This document shows positions 1 to 33,894 of a stretch of DNA of 59,366 nucleotides, in pieces (position 1 is the stretch's first letter; each line of letters starts with the position of its first letter). The notes under the pieces were generated by a model, which was given only the letters and a program-made list of their open reading frames with translations, had not been told where the DNA came from and ran no database searches. Both the position numbers and the translations under genes were made by a program. The DNA comes from Paratrimastix pyriformis (taxonomy: Eukaryota > Preaxostyla > Paratrimastigidae): assembly GCA_027972325.1 (NCBI GenBank), contig JAPMOS010000031.1:227501-286866 (forward strand), written 5' to 3'.

Positions 1-114
1 ATGACCCCCCACATGACCCCCCACATGACCCCCCACATGACCCCCCACATGACCCCCACATGACCCCCACATGACCCCCCACATGACCCCCACATGACCC
101 CCACATGACACACA
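1..114. repeat. Tandem repeat, 11-13 bp, (ACATGACCCCCC)n
   Basis: About nine copies of a C-rich unit with 5 or 6 Cs per copy. It lies just downstream of the open end of the minus-strand gene and is probably in an intron or the 3' flank of that gene. Confidence 0.9.
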
Positions 115-1886
115 TTGACAAAGGCGGGCTGCGGCAGACCTTCCTCCTCCTCCTCCTCCTCCTCCTCGCCTCCATCGGCATCGACATCGCCATCGCCACC
201 GCCACCGCCCACCAGATCCCCACCATCTCCGTCCTCCTCCCCATCCCCAATCGGCTCCTCCTCCTCTCGCTGCTCATCATCCCCGCCGCCACCACCACCA
301 GGGCTCGGGGCCCGCGCGGCCCGGGTCCGCGGGGTGATCGGAGCCCCACCATCCTCCTCGCCGTCATCCACATCCTGCATCTGCATGGAGGGCGAGGCCT
401 GCGGGGCCGCCTGCTGTTGCTGCTGCTGCCCTTGCTGGCTGGGCGACTGTGGGGGTGTGGACTGCGCCGGCGGTGGCGGTGGTGGCTGGCTGACTACGAG
501 AGTTTGGCCAAGGGATGGCGCGCCCGCCGCCACGTCCTCATCTGCCTCATCCACATCCGCACTGCCGCCCACACCACCACCACCAGCATCACCACCACTC
601 GCAGCAGCAGCAGCAACAGCGGGGGCGGCAGCCGGAGTGCCGACCCCGCCAGCAGCATGCCGCTCCATGGGAACTCCTTCCACCGCATCGTCATCCCCCG
701 CCACGCCCAGGCCCCCAGCAGCAGCAGCAGCAGCCGCGGTGGCGGCAGGTCCGCCGTACCCCGCGAACTCGCCTCCGCCCAGGGTGGCCCCAGGCGCGGC
801 CGAATCAGGGGCCGGCGGCACCGCCTCCTCATCCTCGTCCTCCTGCTCATCCTCCTCCTCCGCAGGGCGGGGGCCCGTCACGGGCTGTGGGATTCCGACA
901 GCCGTCTGGCCGGCCGGGGCGGCGGCGGCCGTGGTGGTGGCGGGGGCGGGGGCGGGGGCGGGGGCGGGAACAGCGGTGGCGGCGGGCTTGGCGGGGGGAC
1001 GAGGGCCGCGGGTGATGGTGGCTGAGAGCTCAATGAGCAGGCCCAGGCCGTGGAAGCCAGGCCCCAGACGGAGCAGCACCTTGTTGTCCTGGTTGGCGCG
1101 CTGGGGTGAGGGGAGAGGAGAGGGAGGGAGGAGAGGGAGGGGGATGAGGGACGGGGTTTGAAGAGGGAACGCACGCGTGAACGTATGTCAGTGACGATGG
1201 GAGGAGAAGGAGGGGTGACAGTTTGGGTGGGGATGGGGGGTGGGGGTGGAGGGGGTGGGGAATGATGATGATGATGATGATGGTGATGATGGTGATGATG
1301 ATGATTTGGATGGCGATGATAATGAATGGGATGATGATGAGGAGGAGGAGGATGAGATGTTGATGCTGATGATCATGATGATGATGCAGACAGACCTCGA
1401 ATCGCCAGCGGTCGGTGTTATTGGGGTTGAACATGGCAGGGACGACATGGACGGCGCTCAGAAAGGCCGCCTCACGGGGGCCCTCCGTTCCTGTTTTCGG
1501 ATCATGCAGATGAGATCGACATCATCACCCAATCATCATCATCCAATCATCATCATCATCCAATCATCATCATCATCCAATCATCATCATCATCGTCATC
1601 CAAATCATCATCATCATCCAATCATCGTCATCATCATCATCATCATCATCCAATCTTCATCATCATCGACACCAACAATCAACATCATCAACATCATCAA
1701 CATCAACATCAACATCAACATCATCATCTCCAGTCATCAACATCATCATCAACATCATCACCACCATCATCCATCATCATCCCAAATCATCGCCATTCAT
1801 GCGGTGGTGCTGGCTGGACGGACCGGTGGCGCGCATGTCAAACAGGCAGCAGCGGGCCACGCGCCTCGTGATGGTACTGCCCACAC
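115..1886 (-). CDS. Unidentified protein, 3' part, with acidic Ala/Pro/Gln-rich tail
   Basis: Three minus-strand exons close in one frame: 1886-1824, 1490-1396 and 1100 down to about 115. The first two encode a folded-looking stretch (STITRRVARCCLFDMRATG, then FLSAVHVVPAMFNPNN and NTDRWRFE), continuing into NQDNKVLLRLGPGFHGLGLL. About 290 residues of low complexity follow: poly-Ala, Pro runs, a Gln run, acidic DE blocks and a final nine-Glu run near 140-165. The folded part resembles a C2-like beta-sandwich in its pattern (basic-hydrophobic, then W-F, then LLIEL), but I cannot name a family. Introns begin GTCCGT and GTCTGT. The 5' exons upstream of 1886 were not found, and the 3' end may run off the window through the C-rich repeat. 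The long plus-strand frames over this region are mirror images of the low-complexity tail. Confidence 0.6.
1498..1795. repeat. (ATC)n and CATCCAATC intronic repeat
   Basis: Fills most of the intron between exons 1490-1396 and 1886-1824 of the minus-strand gene. It mixes ATC trinucleotides with the CATCCAATCATC motif that recurs in introns across the window. A smaller GAT-rich tract lies in the next intron at about 1262-1385. Confidence 0.9.
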
Positions 1887-1889
1887 CTA

Positions 1890-2640
1890 GGGGGTGGGGG
1901 TGGGGGAGGAGGGGTGGAGGGCGGCGCGGAAGAATTCATTTGGATCATCTCGGAAATACGCCAGCCAACAACATTCTCGCAAAAGACACAGCATATATTC
2001 TCTCAACGAGTCAATTTTGGCATGCAGTTCTTCAAATGAGACCAGGTTATGAACTGGTTTGGTTTCTCACACTCCGCATTTTTTTCAGCTTTCCTGTTCG
2101 CTGTTGTGCAGAAGGAGTGGAGGAGGTCGAGTGAATGCATTCACATCCCAGCCTACCAGCCGACCTCACCACTCCTTGGAAAACCACCAACACATTGCTC
2201 GCTCAAGACTTGATTTTTTTGCCTTGTTTTTTCACCAACAGATCACGGACCGGCCGGTTGTGGAGTCTGAGCAGCTGTGTTGACCTTCCGCCGGCCGCTT
2301 TTTACAACCGCGACCACCACCTTTCCGTGCTGCCATTAATGTGAACCACCACCACGGAACTTGCCCCGTGGGCAGTCACCAGCCCCAGCAGACGACCAAG
2401 ATGGTGCTTTGTTCGTGATTTCGAGGGGCGCACCGACGAGTTCAAGTTCCCTTTGCGTTGCCCGCTCAAAAAGCTTCCGTTTCCCTTTCGACCGATGGGG
2501 CGAAGTACCCCTTTCCACCGGCAGTTTGACCGATCGGGGATCATCGGAGGATCGGAGAATTGAGACGCCGATCGCAGAGATGGGGGTTGCTGACGAGCCG
2601 ATCATCGGGAAGGAGGGGCAAGGAGTTAACGTATGTGTCC
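1890..2640. other. No gene recognised
   Basis: Mixed-composition sequence with only short open frames. I saw no exon with matching splice sites and no RNA-gene signature. It may include degraded flanks of the LINE fragment that follows. Confidence 0.5.
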
Positions 2641-2750
2641 CCTGGACATCAAAAAAGCCTATGACACGGTGAACCGTCGTGCACTGAGGATGGGGCTGAG
2701 AACGGATGGGCGAAGTCTTCACCCAGAGGCCCATCGAAAAAAGTTATGGG
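2636..2750 (+). mobile_element. LINE reverse-transcriptase fragment
   Basis: One frame reads CPLDIKKAYDTVNRRALRMG. LDIKKAYDTVNR fits the conserved palm motif of non-LTR retrotransposon reverse transcriptases (D-I-x-K-A-[YF]-D-x-V). A TAA closes the frame just upstream, so only about 100 bp is recognisable. It lies on the opposite strand from the larger LINE copies downstream and need not be the same family. Confidence 0.6.
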
Positions 2751-2779
2751 AGGGACAAAAAAAAAAACCCACCCGCACA

Positions 2780-3010
2780 ATCCCGTGTGCCACTTCCCCA
2801 CTTCGATAGTTAGTGCCTCAAAGTGCCCATTTGTGCCACTTGCTCCCCAAATGTCCCAGGGTACCCTCCAACGTTACGCGGGGGGTGTGCCACTTGCCCC
2901 TAAAAGCAACTGGCACACTTGCGCAAAAGTGCCAGTTCCTGGTGCCCCGGATAGCGTACCTAGGGGGTCTCCGACGTTACGCCGGGAGTGTGTCACTTGC
3001 CCCCTCCTCA
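2780..3010. repeat. Short diverged direct repeats
   Basis: Two copies of a unit reading roughly CGTTACGC..G..GTGTG[CT]CACTTGCCCC lie at about 2871-2901 and 2977-3004, with related 'gtgccacttg' pieces between. No coding sense. The rest of 2750-3220 holds nothing else I can identify. Confidence 0.5.
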
Positions 3011-3221
3011 GGGGGCCCTACTAATATAGTATCAAGAATTTTTCTGGTCTCAGCACAATTTTTTTCTCTACTTTCTCCCCCTCTTGTCGTTTTCCAAACA
3101 GGGGGGGGGGGAGGGTGTCTTGGTTTGGGGAAAACAGTAGTGGGATCAACACATACACACGCGCACACAGAGTATAAATAACGTCGCGCGCAAATCGGGT
3201 GCAGATTGCAGCAAATCATCC

Positions 3222-3285
3222 GCAACCAACCAACCAACCACCCAACCAACCACCCAACCAACCAACCAACCACCTATCAACCTAA
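3222..3285. repeat. (CCAA)n tetranucleotide repeat
   Basis: CAACCAACCAACCACCC-type repeat immediately before about 150 bp of unassigned sequence and the first (AC)n tract. Confidence 0.9.
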
Positions 3286-3442
3286 CCACGGCTTTAAAAA
3301 CTGCAAAAAAATAAATGATGACACGGTGAACTACACAGGCCAGAAGCAAGTGAACGAGCTCCGGCTTCGTCGTTGGGCCGTCACCCTGGGAAGGACTGCG
3401 GTCTGTCTCGATGCCCCGGCCGCCCCACGCACGCACACTCGG

Positions 3443-6557
<3,115 letters not shown>

Positions 6558-6561
6558 GACG

Positions 6562-9349
<2,788 letters not shown>

Positions 9350-9366
9350 NNNNNNNNNNNNNNNNN
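9350..9366. other. Assembly gap (17 N)
   Basis: Ns separate an (AC)n tract from a GAT-rich minisatellite. Both flanks are repeats, so true gap length and even adjacency are uncertain. The missing 5' exons of the plus-strand S41 gene could lie in it. Confidence 0.99.
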
Positions 9367-10220
9367 GATGATGATTGGATGATTGGATGATGATGGATGA
9401 TGATTGATGATGATGATTGGATGATGATTGGATGATGATGGTTGGATGATGATTGGATGATGATGATTGGATGATGATGATTGGATGATGATGATTGGAT
9501 GATGATGGTTGGATGATGATGGTTGGATGATGATGGTTGGATGATGATGGTTGGATGATGATGGTTGGATGATGATTGGATGATGATGGTTGGATGATGA
9601 TTGGATGATGATGGTTGGATGATGATTGGATGATGATGGTTGGATGATGATTGGATGATGATGATTGGATGATGATGGTTGGATGATGATTGGATGATGA
9701 TGGTTGGATGATGATTGGATGATGATGGTTGGATGATGATTGGATGATGATGGTTGGATGATGATTGGATGATGATGGTTGGATGATGATTGGATGATGA
9801 TGGTTGGATGATGATTGGATGATGATGGTTGGATGATGATTGGATGATGATGGTTGGATGATGATGGTTGGATGATGATTGGATGATGATTGGATGATGA
9901 TGGTTGGATGATGATGGTTGGATGATGATTGGATGATGATGGTTGGATGATGATTGGATGATTGGATGATGATGGTTGGATGATGATTGAATGATTGGAT
10001 GATGATGGTTGGATGATGATTGGATGATTGGATGATGATGGTTGGATGATGATTGAATGATTGGATGATGATGATTGGATGATTGGATGATCATTGGAGG
10101 GTCGGATGATGATGGTTGGATGATGGTTGGATGATTGGATGATGGTTGGATGATTGGATGATGAGGGTGGACGATGAGGGTGGATGATGATGGTTGGATG
10201 ATTGATTGGACGATGATGAT
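9367..10220. repeat. GATGATTGGATGATGATGGTTG minisatellite
   Basis: About 850 bp of 11- and 14-bp subunits (GGATGATGATT, GGATGATGATGGTT) arranged in 25-bp higher-order units. It sits upstream of the first recognisable exon of the plus-strand S41 gene and is probably intronic. Confidence 0.95.
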
Positions 10221-10327
10221 GTCCCTCCTTCGCCCAGACACCCTCCTTCCTTCTCGCCTTTGTCTCCTGGCCCCACTCCCATCCCTCCTCTCATATCCTA
10301 TCTCTCTTACCCTTCCATCATCGCTCC

Positions 10328-10410
10328 GCTCTGCCTCGTCGGGCCACCCCACGGAGCCCGTTCCATCCTCTCATGCCCTTTTCTCTCACCCTTCCATCCG
10401 CTCTGCCTAG

Positions 10411-10438
<28 letters not shown>
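10328..10438 (+). repeat. Exon-start echo, 2 copies, at S41 exon 10411
   Basis: CTCTGCCT[CA]GTCGGGCCACCCCACGG... occurs twice. The second copy is the true acceptor (CCTAG) and exon start. The first has CCTCG, so its acceptor AG is lost. Confidence 0.85.
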
Positions 10439-16334
<5,896 letters not shown>

Positions 16335-17073
16335 ACACGAATCGCACTGCGACACATGCAAGTGCAGTGGGGGGCTGTCTCACGCGCAAATTTCCGTTTG
16401 TTGTTGCTGCCCCTTTGGGATCGCGTGCAAAATTATTCTGTTTTTTTCCCCTTCGCTCGAGACACATATTTCCTTATCTTTTTTCATGTCTTTTCGATGG
16501 ACAAACTCCCCCTCATTCCCCCCCTGCCGTGCCGTGGGCTTCAACGCAATTGTATTTTTTTTTAGCCAATTACAAAATTGGCGGGGGTCATGATGATTAT
16601 GATGGAACACACAGGATCTGCTTTTTCTTTGTCTTTTCCCTTCTTCTTCTTCTTCTTCTTCTTCTTCTTCTTCTTCCTTCTTCTTCTTTTGTGTTGTTTT
16701 TGACATGCTCCTCTCCCTCTCCTCGGCTCCTCTCCCATTTTTTGTGCGGGAGAAGGCGTGCTCTTTGCAGTGATTTCGTTTGATATCCGACTGTCGACCC
16801 CACGCGCGTCTTAGGAATGACTGTGAGAGGGTGGCGATGATCATGAGCATTCGGCGCGGTCCGCACCTCCATCACGGACATGCATGGGATGGGACGACAC
16901 CATCCCCTCACCCACCCTGGGAGTGACACGAAAGTGAGTGAGGACGGGTGTTTGCTCTGGCCCCGACCCTGTTCCCCAGCCTCGTGGAAAGACGGACTGG
17001 AATTTCAAGAAGAGACGATTCCAGAAGGTCATCATCCGTCCTCCCCCCAGCCCAAATCACTCAGCAATGGTTG

Positions 17074-17121
<48 letters not shown>

Positions 17122-17563
17122 GAGGATGGTGAGCGACACCCTCCCTTTTTTCTTTCGCCGGGGAGTGGCCACCGAGCATGGGGGAGAAACTGACCATCCG
17201 GCTTACCTGGCGCTGTGGGGGTGGTGATGTTGGCCTTGGACAGATTAGCATGTTCTGACTCGTCCTTTGGCCTTTGGTGGGTGAATGACGGAGGTGAGGA
17301 TGACTGGTGGAGATCCGTCCATAATGATGACGGGAGACGGAGGAAGGAGCAAAGACAGAAGGGTTTTTTAAGGTGGTGTCGAGAGGGCAGCGAGGAGGAG
17401 CTCCGCCGGATATATTGTCGCATCCAGTGAGACTGCGCTCGGCAAGATTTCCAGTCTGATGATTTCCAGTTTTATGATCATGCAGTCTTGGTGACACGCT
17501 TTTCATTCCGCTAGACGGGGTTCGTGACACTCTTTTTTGTGTCTTCATCTTCGTTTCTCTCCG
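16335..17563. other. Intergenic; no gene supported
   Basis: Contains a (CTT)n tract near 16641-16690 and a long G homopolymer at 17078-17118. Several minus-strand open pieces with plausible donors exist (for example around 17035-16841 and 17329-17260), but I could not join them into a recognisable protein. The last ~130 bp before 17564 is presumably the UFM1 promoter and 5' UTR. Confidence 0.5.
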
Positions 17564-17963
17564 ATGGCCACCGTCACCTTTAAGATTACCCTCACCTCCG
17601 ACCCTCGCCTTCCCTTCAAAACGTCTGTTTACGTTTCCACAAAGTTTCATCTTCCTCCAGTATCAGTGTTCGGGAGGACACGGAGTTTACCAATGTTGTC
17701 CACTATGTCGCAGATAAGTTCGGTATGGTGGTGACAGACGCTGCCATTATCACCAACAGTCTGTCCTTTTCGATTTTCGCTTTTGGTGCCATCAAATTCC
17801 CACTCGCGTTTGTGCAGCCGGGGCTTGTGTCAACCCAAAGCAGAATGCCGGTCTGTCTTTTTTCTTTGGGTAGAGTCACACTGCTTTGGGTGCAGGCACC
17901 GTCTACCTCAAGCACGGCGCCGATCTCAGGCTGATTCATCGCGACCGCGTCGGCAGCGCGTAA
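17564..17963 (+). CDS. ufm1: Ubiquitin-fold modifier 1 (UFM1)
   Basis: Four exons (17564-17622, 17661-17758, 17818-17850, 17896-17963) splice to exactly 85 residues, the usual UFM1 length. The protein begins MATVTFKITLTSDPRLPFK, with family features DAAIITN, VNPKQNAG and VYLKHGADLRLIHRDRVG. Gly83 is followed by Ser-Ala, the two residues expected to be removed by the UFSP protease to expose the conjugating glycine (UBA5/UFC1/UFL1 pathway; ufmylation targets ribosomal protein uL24 at the ER in animals). The introns are 38, 59 and 45 nt and all start GTCTGT, which makes this the cleanest homology-fixed evidence for the unusual donor. It sits between two tail-to-tail S41 paralogues with no evident functional link. 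Confidence 0.96.
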
Positions 17964-19081
17964 CTATTCGGTGTGTTTGCCTTGGCGTTTGCTCTTCAAA
18001 CAGAAAGCAGGATCGGAGCAACACCGCGACCGCATCCTTTTTTCATTTTGCATCTCCATCCCTTTGTTTATCGTACGATCCCCCATCCCCCGTCCGAAAA
18101 CTGGAAGAAAGTGCAGTTTGGGTTTGGGGAGTGGCGAAGCGATGCGACGGCGCCCGCCGGGCGCCCGCTCGGTTAAGGTTTGATGGCGGATGGGCCCCGT
18201 GCCCTCTGCCATCGTCGCATCAGCCAGATGCTCCGGGGTGATATCTGCTTGGCGATGCCGAGGAGGCAAAGGGGTTTGGTGTTAGATTGGCCGGGCGCCA
18301 TACCCCATCACCCTCCCCAGGTTCCAGCCACCATGGGTATTCCACCGATCGGGGGGGGGGGGGGGGGACGGTGGTCGACATCCCCCTGAGGTTCCAGCGC
18401 CATGAAAACAAGCGAGCAGTCGACATCCCCTGAGGTTCCCACTGTCATTAACAAGCTCGGAGCGGTCGACATCTCCGAGGTTCTTCCCCCACACACACAC
18501 ACACACACTCCCCACACCCCCCCACACCTCCCCACCTCCCCAACCCCGAAATTTGCGCTTCTTCCCGCACCATCGTCATGTTTTGAGGTGATGGGATGGC
18601 AAGAGAACCACCAAAGGGGAAAACCCAGGAATGGAAAGGACACTCAAAGAGAGGGGAAGCGATGCGATGGGGGTTGAGACCAGGGAGAGAGAGACGGGGG
18701 GGGCAAGTGTGCAACAAATTCAAATTGTCAGTCACGTGGTCAAGAAGAAGAAGAAGAAGAAGAAAAGAAAATTAACTAACCCAAGATAATACGATGAGGT
18801 TGCCTGGAGAGAGAGACATCAGCAAAACGATACGAGCAGCGTTTCATTCATTTCCCATAAACCACCGCCATTTTGGTGTCATCGGGGGGGCATCCAGTCA
18901 GTCAGTCAGCTGAGCGTCTCGAAAAAATCTTGATCATCATCGCGTCATCGGCCAGATCGGGTCGGCCTTTAGACGGAGGCGGGCGGGGGCGGAGCAACTG
19001 CAGGAGGGGCCGGGAAAAAAGAGAAGGGGAGATGAAGAGGGTGAGGTGGGCCACACACCAGGAAAAGCGATACACGCTCAT
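17964..19081. other. Intergenic; simple and short direct repeats
   Basis: Holds four diverged direct repeats of GTCGACATCCCCTGAGGTTCC (one base trimmed in some) between 18320 and 18485, a G homopolymer (18352-18366), a short AC tract (18491-18510) and an (AAG)n tract (18743-18762). A minus-strand frame at 18260-18178 ends in a plausible C-terminus (SIWLMRRWQRARG), but no upstream exon was found. Confidence 0.5.
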
Positions 19082-19590
19082 CCGACGCAGACTCCCACGA
19101 CACATACGACTGGGACGGACCGAGGCCGAGGGGGCTGGGACTCATTGTGACGCCCGCTTGCAGCAGCAGACGCAGACAGAGACAGACAGACACACATACT
19201 ACCACGAGACATCCACCACGACACCCACATCCGACCACGACACACACATCCGACCACTACTACCACGACTGAGACAGACATACATACTACCACGACACAC
19301 ACATCCGACCACGACACATACTACCACGACTGAGACAGACATACATACTACCACGACACATACGACTGAGACGGACCCAGGCCGAGGGGCTGGTACTCAT
19401 TGTGACGCCGCTTGCAGCAGCAGACGCAGACAGACACAGACAGACACACATACTACCACGACACACATCCTACCACGACACATCCTACCACGACACATAC
19501 GACTGAGACGGACCCAGGCCGAGGGGGCTGGTATTCATTGTGACGCCGCTTGCAGCAGCAGACGCAGACAGACGCAGACAGACAGACATA

Positions 19591-30249
<10,659 letters not shown>

Positions 30250-30601
30250 CTGGACCGAGAGATTATGACCGGATGGAGACACTGTCACAATGTTCGGACC
30301 AGGTGCTGTGCCCATCCAGCAGACTAGTGGCCACCACAACGAGGCCTCCTCTACATAACAATGGACTGAACCCCTCTCCTTTGCGGGTGGACGACGGCAG
30401 CGTCAGGCTCGCCGGATGGGCTCGTCCTCAAAACCTGCAGGGAGGGGGGTGGGGTCTCAGGTCGCTGCTCTTCCCGTCTCCTTCTCTTCCTGCTTTGCTT
30501 TCGCCAGGATGGCGGCACTGCCCAAGCGGGACTACATCTGGGCCTGACGCTGGGCCTCAAGCGCTGAAGTGGCTGGGGATGAGGTGATATTTTGTGAAAT
30601 C

Positions 30602-30712
30602 GGGTTGGGAAATGGGGGAAATGGGAGTAAAACCTTTTGTGAACTCTTCTCGATTGCGATTATCTAGTTAGCCTCCTACGAGGCTGCATTAACACGAGAC
30701 TGACTGACTGGG
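30602..30712 (-). repeat. Dispersed repeat, copy 1
   Basis: On the minus strand TCTCGTGTTAATGCAGCCTC, then TTCACAAAAGGTTTTACTCC and CATTTCCC, matches 42346-42433 on the plus strand at roughly three of four positions. No coding content; possibly a SINE-like relic. Confidence 0.6.
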
Positions 30713-30830
30713 GTGGAACAATCCTTAGTGCAGATCTTGGTGGTAGTAGCAAATATTCAAATGAGAACTTTGAAGACTGAAGTGAAGAAAGGTTCCTTGT
30801 GAACAGCAATTGGACAAGGGTGAGTCGGTC

Positions 30831-31381
30831 CTAAGAGATCGGTCGAGCACGGGGCGGGCTTGAAGGCGTTCGGCTGACGTCTTGACAACACAAATAAAAA
30901 AAAAAAGGCGAGATACAACGCAACACTTTTTTCTGTTCCCAGAGAGAAATCAGAGCGTGTTCAACCAACATCATCGCCGAGCCATCCGGATTCCGGTCGA
31001 CCGTCAGCATACCAGCTAGAATGTCTGAGCGCAGCAAAGTATTCGGTGCCGGGGCCACCCGATCGATCAGCCCTCGAAAAAGCTCGACCACCCCCAGTTC
31101 CCGGACAAAACCCCGGGAGAGATGGGCACCCAACAGCGTTGTCCCTTCTGTTAGAAACAACACCTTGTGGTAAGAACCTCGCGCGCGGATTTCCATGCCG
31201 GCTGGAACTTTTGAGGGCCTGGAGTGGCCCGGTCGGTGACGGTCAGCCAGACAAAGGACCTCAAAAAAACACTCGGACCAGGGCTACCCATGGCCGGAGA
31301 CCGGACCTTGGGTCGATCGTCTGGTTCAGGAAAACATGCAATGTATATTGCCGAGCACTTTACCACGAATCCTGAAGTCAT
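30831..31381 (-). CDS. Hypothetical protein, tentative two-exon gene
   Basis: First exon 31381-31307 encodes MTSGFVVKCSAIYIACFPEP and ends at a typical donor (AAG|GTCCGG). A second, uninterrupted frame from about 31163 to the stop at 30831 includes LLGAHLSRGFVRELGVVELF, TLLRSDILAGMLTVDRNPDG and MLVEHALISLWEQKK. Joining them needs an AAG acceptor at 31163. The last ~30 residues look like 3' UTR read as protein. I recognise no family. It lies between the S41 gene and lipocalin 1, divergent from the latter. Confidence 0.35.
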
Positions 31382-33208
31382 CCGTGGAAACCGTTGGAGA
31401 GGCGGACAGGTCTATATAAAATCTCTTCAGAAACTTCGTGACTAAGGGGGATCTCCAGTGGATCGAGCAGGGTGCACAAAACAATCGAAAAATGGGGGAA
31501 ATTTGTGCCTCTTTTTCGCCCCCAAAAAACCGTTGGTTACCACGGTTCGCTGCGTCTCCCAGGGTCAGTCCTGGCGGGGGAAGGATTCTAATGGAATTGG
31601 CTATCAGGGGCTTTCGTGACTAGCCGATCGGCAGAGCTGTTGGGGCGCTGGAAACAATTCAAGAGCCTCCACCACATCGGCAAACGGCACGACAGAGTTC
31701 CAGGGTGATTCCCGCTGTTTTTCCCGCTGTTTTTCCTTGCGGTTGATGATCGTCCTTCTTTTGGCTTTCTGCGGAAACCGCACTGGAACCTTTGGGAAAC
31801 AAATTTTTATACATTCCCTGCTTAGAACTCGGCGAACCGAGTGACCCACCCACCTATCTATAATAGGTAGTTGCCAATCAACTTTCGGGCCGCCAGGAAA
31901 CAGAGGAGAAGAAAACTACGGAGTTCGTTGATCACCCAGATGCGTTTGAAGCTCGCCCGCCAGAATTTTGCAAATGTCATTCTCTTCGTGTACAGTCTCG
32001 CTCTTGGTGATCGCAAGGCCGGTAATCATTTACCCACACTTGATCCATCACTGGCGACACCGTGGAAACTTTCTCTCGCCTGAGAGAACTCTCAGTGACC
32101 TCTGAAAATGGAATCGGACGATGTGACCTGCTGTAGACCTGTTTCATGGTTTCTTTCGCAAGGGGAATGCGTAAGGATGAAAGGCAATGAACCAGCCAAG
32201 ATGCTGGACGTGGTCTGATGAGGGGAGAGGCGGGGCTGCGATACATCGATCAATGAGGGCAAGAGTGCGACGGAAAAGGATTGGCCCCAAAAGAGAAAAC
32301 AGCCCATGACAAAGGAAGCATACCCAAGCAATTTCAGGTGTGTGGAAACATTATCGAGGGAGTTCGATCGACATTAATCGGGAATGGGCCGCTCTCAAAA
32401 TGGTTTGCCAAGAAGCAAAAAATCCAAAGGGGACCCTTGTGGTAACATAAAGAAGTGTTGCCTGCAGTTTCAAGGGTGAAAAATGCCTACGAGAGGGGAC
32501 GACATCATCGATGGGCGACATGCCGAGCCACCGTGCGTCCTTTCATGTTCCACGAGTCTCCTTTGGTGGGGACACACTTGAAGTGTTGGAGAAGCCAGCC
32601 CCGTTGTCGGGGGTCCGCTAGCATGTCCCTGTGGGGCAGGGCGTGGCCGCCAAGTGGGGCCCCTATGATTTTTCGGGTTTCGGGAAGGGGCTATTTTTTC
32701 TAACTTCTGCGACAGGGGGAAAAACGTGTTGGCCCGGGGACAATGGGGCAATTGCCGGAGAAGAACGATGAAAGGGGTGAGGGAAGGGAAGAAAGAAAGA
32801 AAGAAAGAGAGGGCGACAGTACCCCAGAATGCTTCAATCAAGGCGAATGTTCTCGCCGCGTTGGCCCTGGATGTCAACGCCGCAGTGCGACTGAGAAATT
32901 GCCCCATTGTCCCCGGGCCAACACGTTTTCCCCCAGATTGTGATGCCCCCTCCTCCCTCCCTTCTCCCCCCCCCCCCTCACCCCCACCCCCGACATCTAC
33001 ACGCAAGTGCGCCGAGGAGAAGTCACGGTGGAGCATGGATCAACTGTTACATTTGAGTTCGGCTTCGGTGAGCTTCGGATCTTTCTGGTTGTTATTTGGG
33101 AAACGCGGACATCAGGCCGGTGTCGTGCTCGTCGGAGGGCCTCAGAAAATTGGGCGGGTCGCCCGCCAGATTCGCGAGGGAACAGTTCCCCCGGCACCAC
33201 TTTCTGTG
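31382..33208. other. Intergenic, no gene recognised apart from a TIR element
   Basis: Many short frames on both strands without matching splice sites or known motifs. It contains the terminal-inverted-repeat element listed separately and, at its right end, the 5' UTR/promoter of lipocalin 1. Confidence 0.5.
32715..32934. mobile_element. MITE-like element with 38-bp terminal inverted repeats
   Basis: Left end 32715-32753 (GGGGGAAAAACGTGTTGGCC onward) is repeated inverted at 32897-32934, differing by one A in the A-run. About 140 bp lie between, with an (AAAG)n patch. No ORF, so non-autonomous if mobile. No clear target-site duplication is visible, which leaves a simple inverted duplication possible. 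Confidence 0.6.
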
Positions 33209-33894
33209 ATGCAAAACCAACCCAAAGACGCAGGCGCTCCCTCTGCCAAAAAGGGAAAAATTCCGCCGAAACAACAGAGCAAGTGCCTGAGCTGGTCATG
33301 GCTCTTTGTTGGCTCGATCATCATTGTTGCAGCTCTTGCTGTGTGGCGCCCAATGATGACCCGGATCCCCATCGACAGCAAGGTCAAATCTGTGTCCCAA
33401 GTTGACTTGGGCCGCTACTTGGGCAAATGGTACGAGATTGGCCGGATGCCATTTTCTTTCGAGAATAAGTGCGTTTCGGACGTGACTGCCGAGTACCAAC
33501 TCCTCAAGGATGGCCGCGTTTCTGTTGTCAACTCTTGCACCCTGGAGAGCGGCGAGCGGAAGGTTGACCGGGCCACCGCCGAGATCGTTCCCGGCTCCAA
33601 CGGTTCTCAACTGAAGGTGTGCTTCTTCTGGCCTTTCAAGGGCGACTACTGGGTCATGAAGCTGCACCCTGAGTATCAGGTCCGCCCCGCATTGCCCTGA
33701 ATCTTTGTCACTATCTGATGATTATTTAGTGGTCGCTCGTCGGCGAGCCCAAGACCCGCTTCCTCTGGCTGCTCTCTCGGACCCCCACCCTGCCCCAGGC
33801 CGAAATCACCCAGGCAGTCGAGGCCGCCCGGGCCCAGGGCTACGATGTCCAGCAGCTCATCTGGACCAAGCATTCTGCCGTGCCGCAGAAGTGA
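33209..33894 (+). CDS. Lipocalin 1, Blc/apolipoprotein-D type, signal-anchored
   Basis: Two exons (33209-33679, 33730-33894) give 211 aa; the 50-nt intron starts GTCCGC. A Lys-rich N-terminus leads to one hydrophobic helix at about residues 27-46 (LSWSWLFVGSIIIVAALAVW), so the protein is probably a signal-anchored membrane lipocalin. The lipocalin G-x-W signature is GRYLGKWYEIGRMP (Trp74). Other family features are AEYQLLKDGRVSVVNSC, LKVCFFWPFKGDYWV and FLWLLSRTPTLP, then GYDVQQLIW. Related proteins bind lipids or other hydrophobic ligands in a beta-barrel. Start chosen at the Met after the upstream frame's low-quality extension, because the homologous second lipocalin starts at a comparable distance. 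Paralogue at 48490-49118. Confidence 0.93.

Noticed and set aside
115-1161. Plus-strand Ser/Pro-rich protein
   Set aside because: It mirrors the acidic Ala/Pro-rich minus-strand exon, which has matching splice sites and upstream exons that close in frame.
16841-17440. Possible minus-strand small-exon gene divergent from UFM1
   Set aside because: Open pieces with plausible donors exist, but joined products have no recognisable motif and several joins are arbitrary.
32726-33208. N-terminal extension of lipocalin 1
   Set aside because: The frame is open but runs through the inverted-repeat element and low-complexity sequence; Met at 33209 gives a protein parallel to lipocalin 2.
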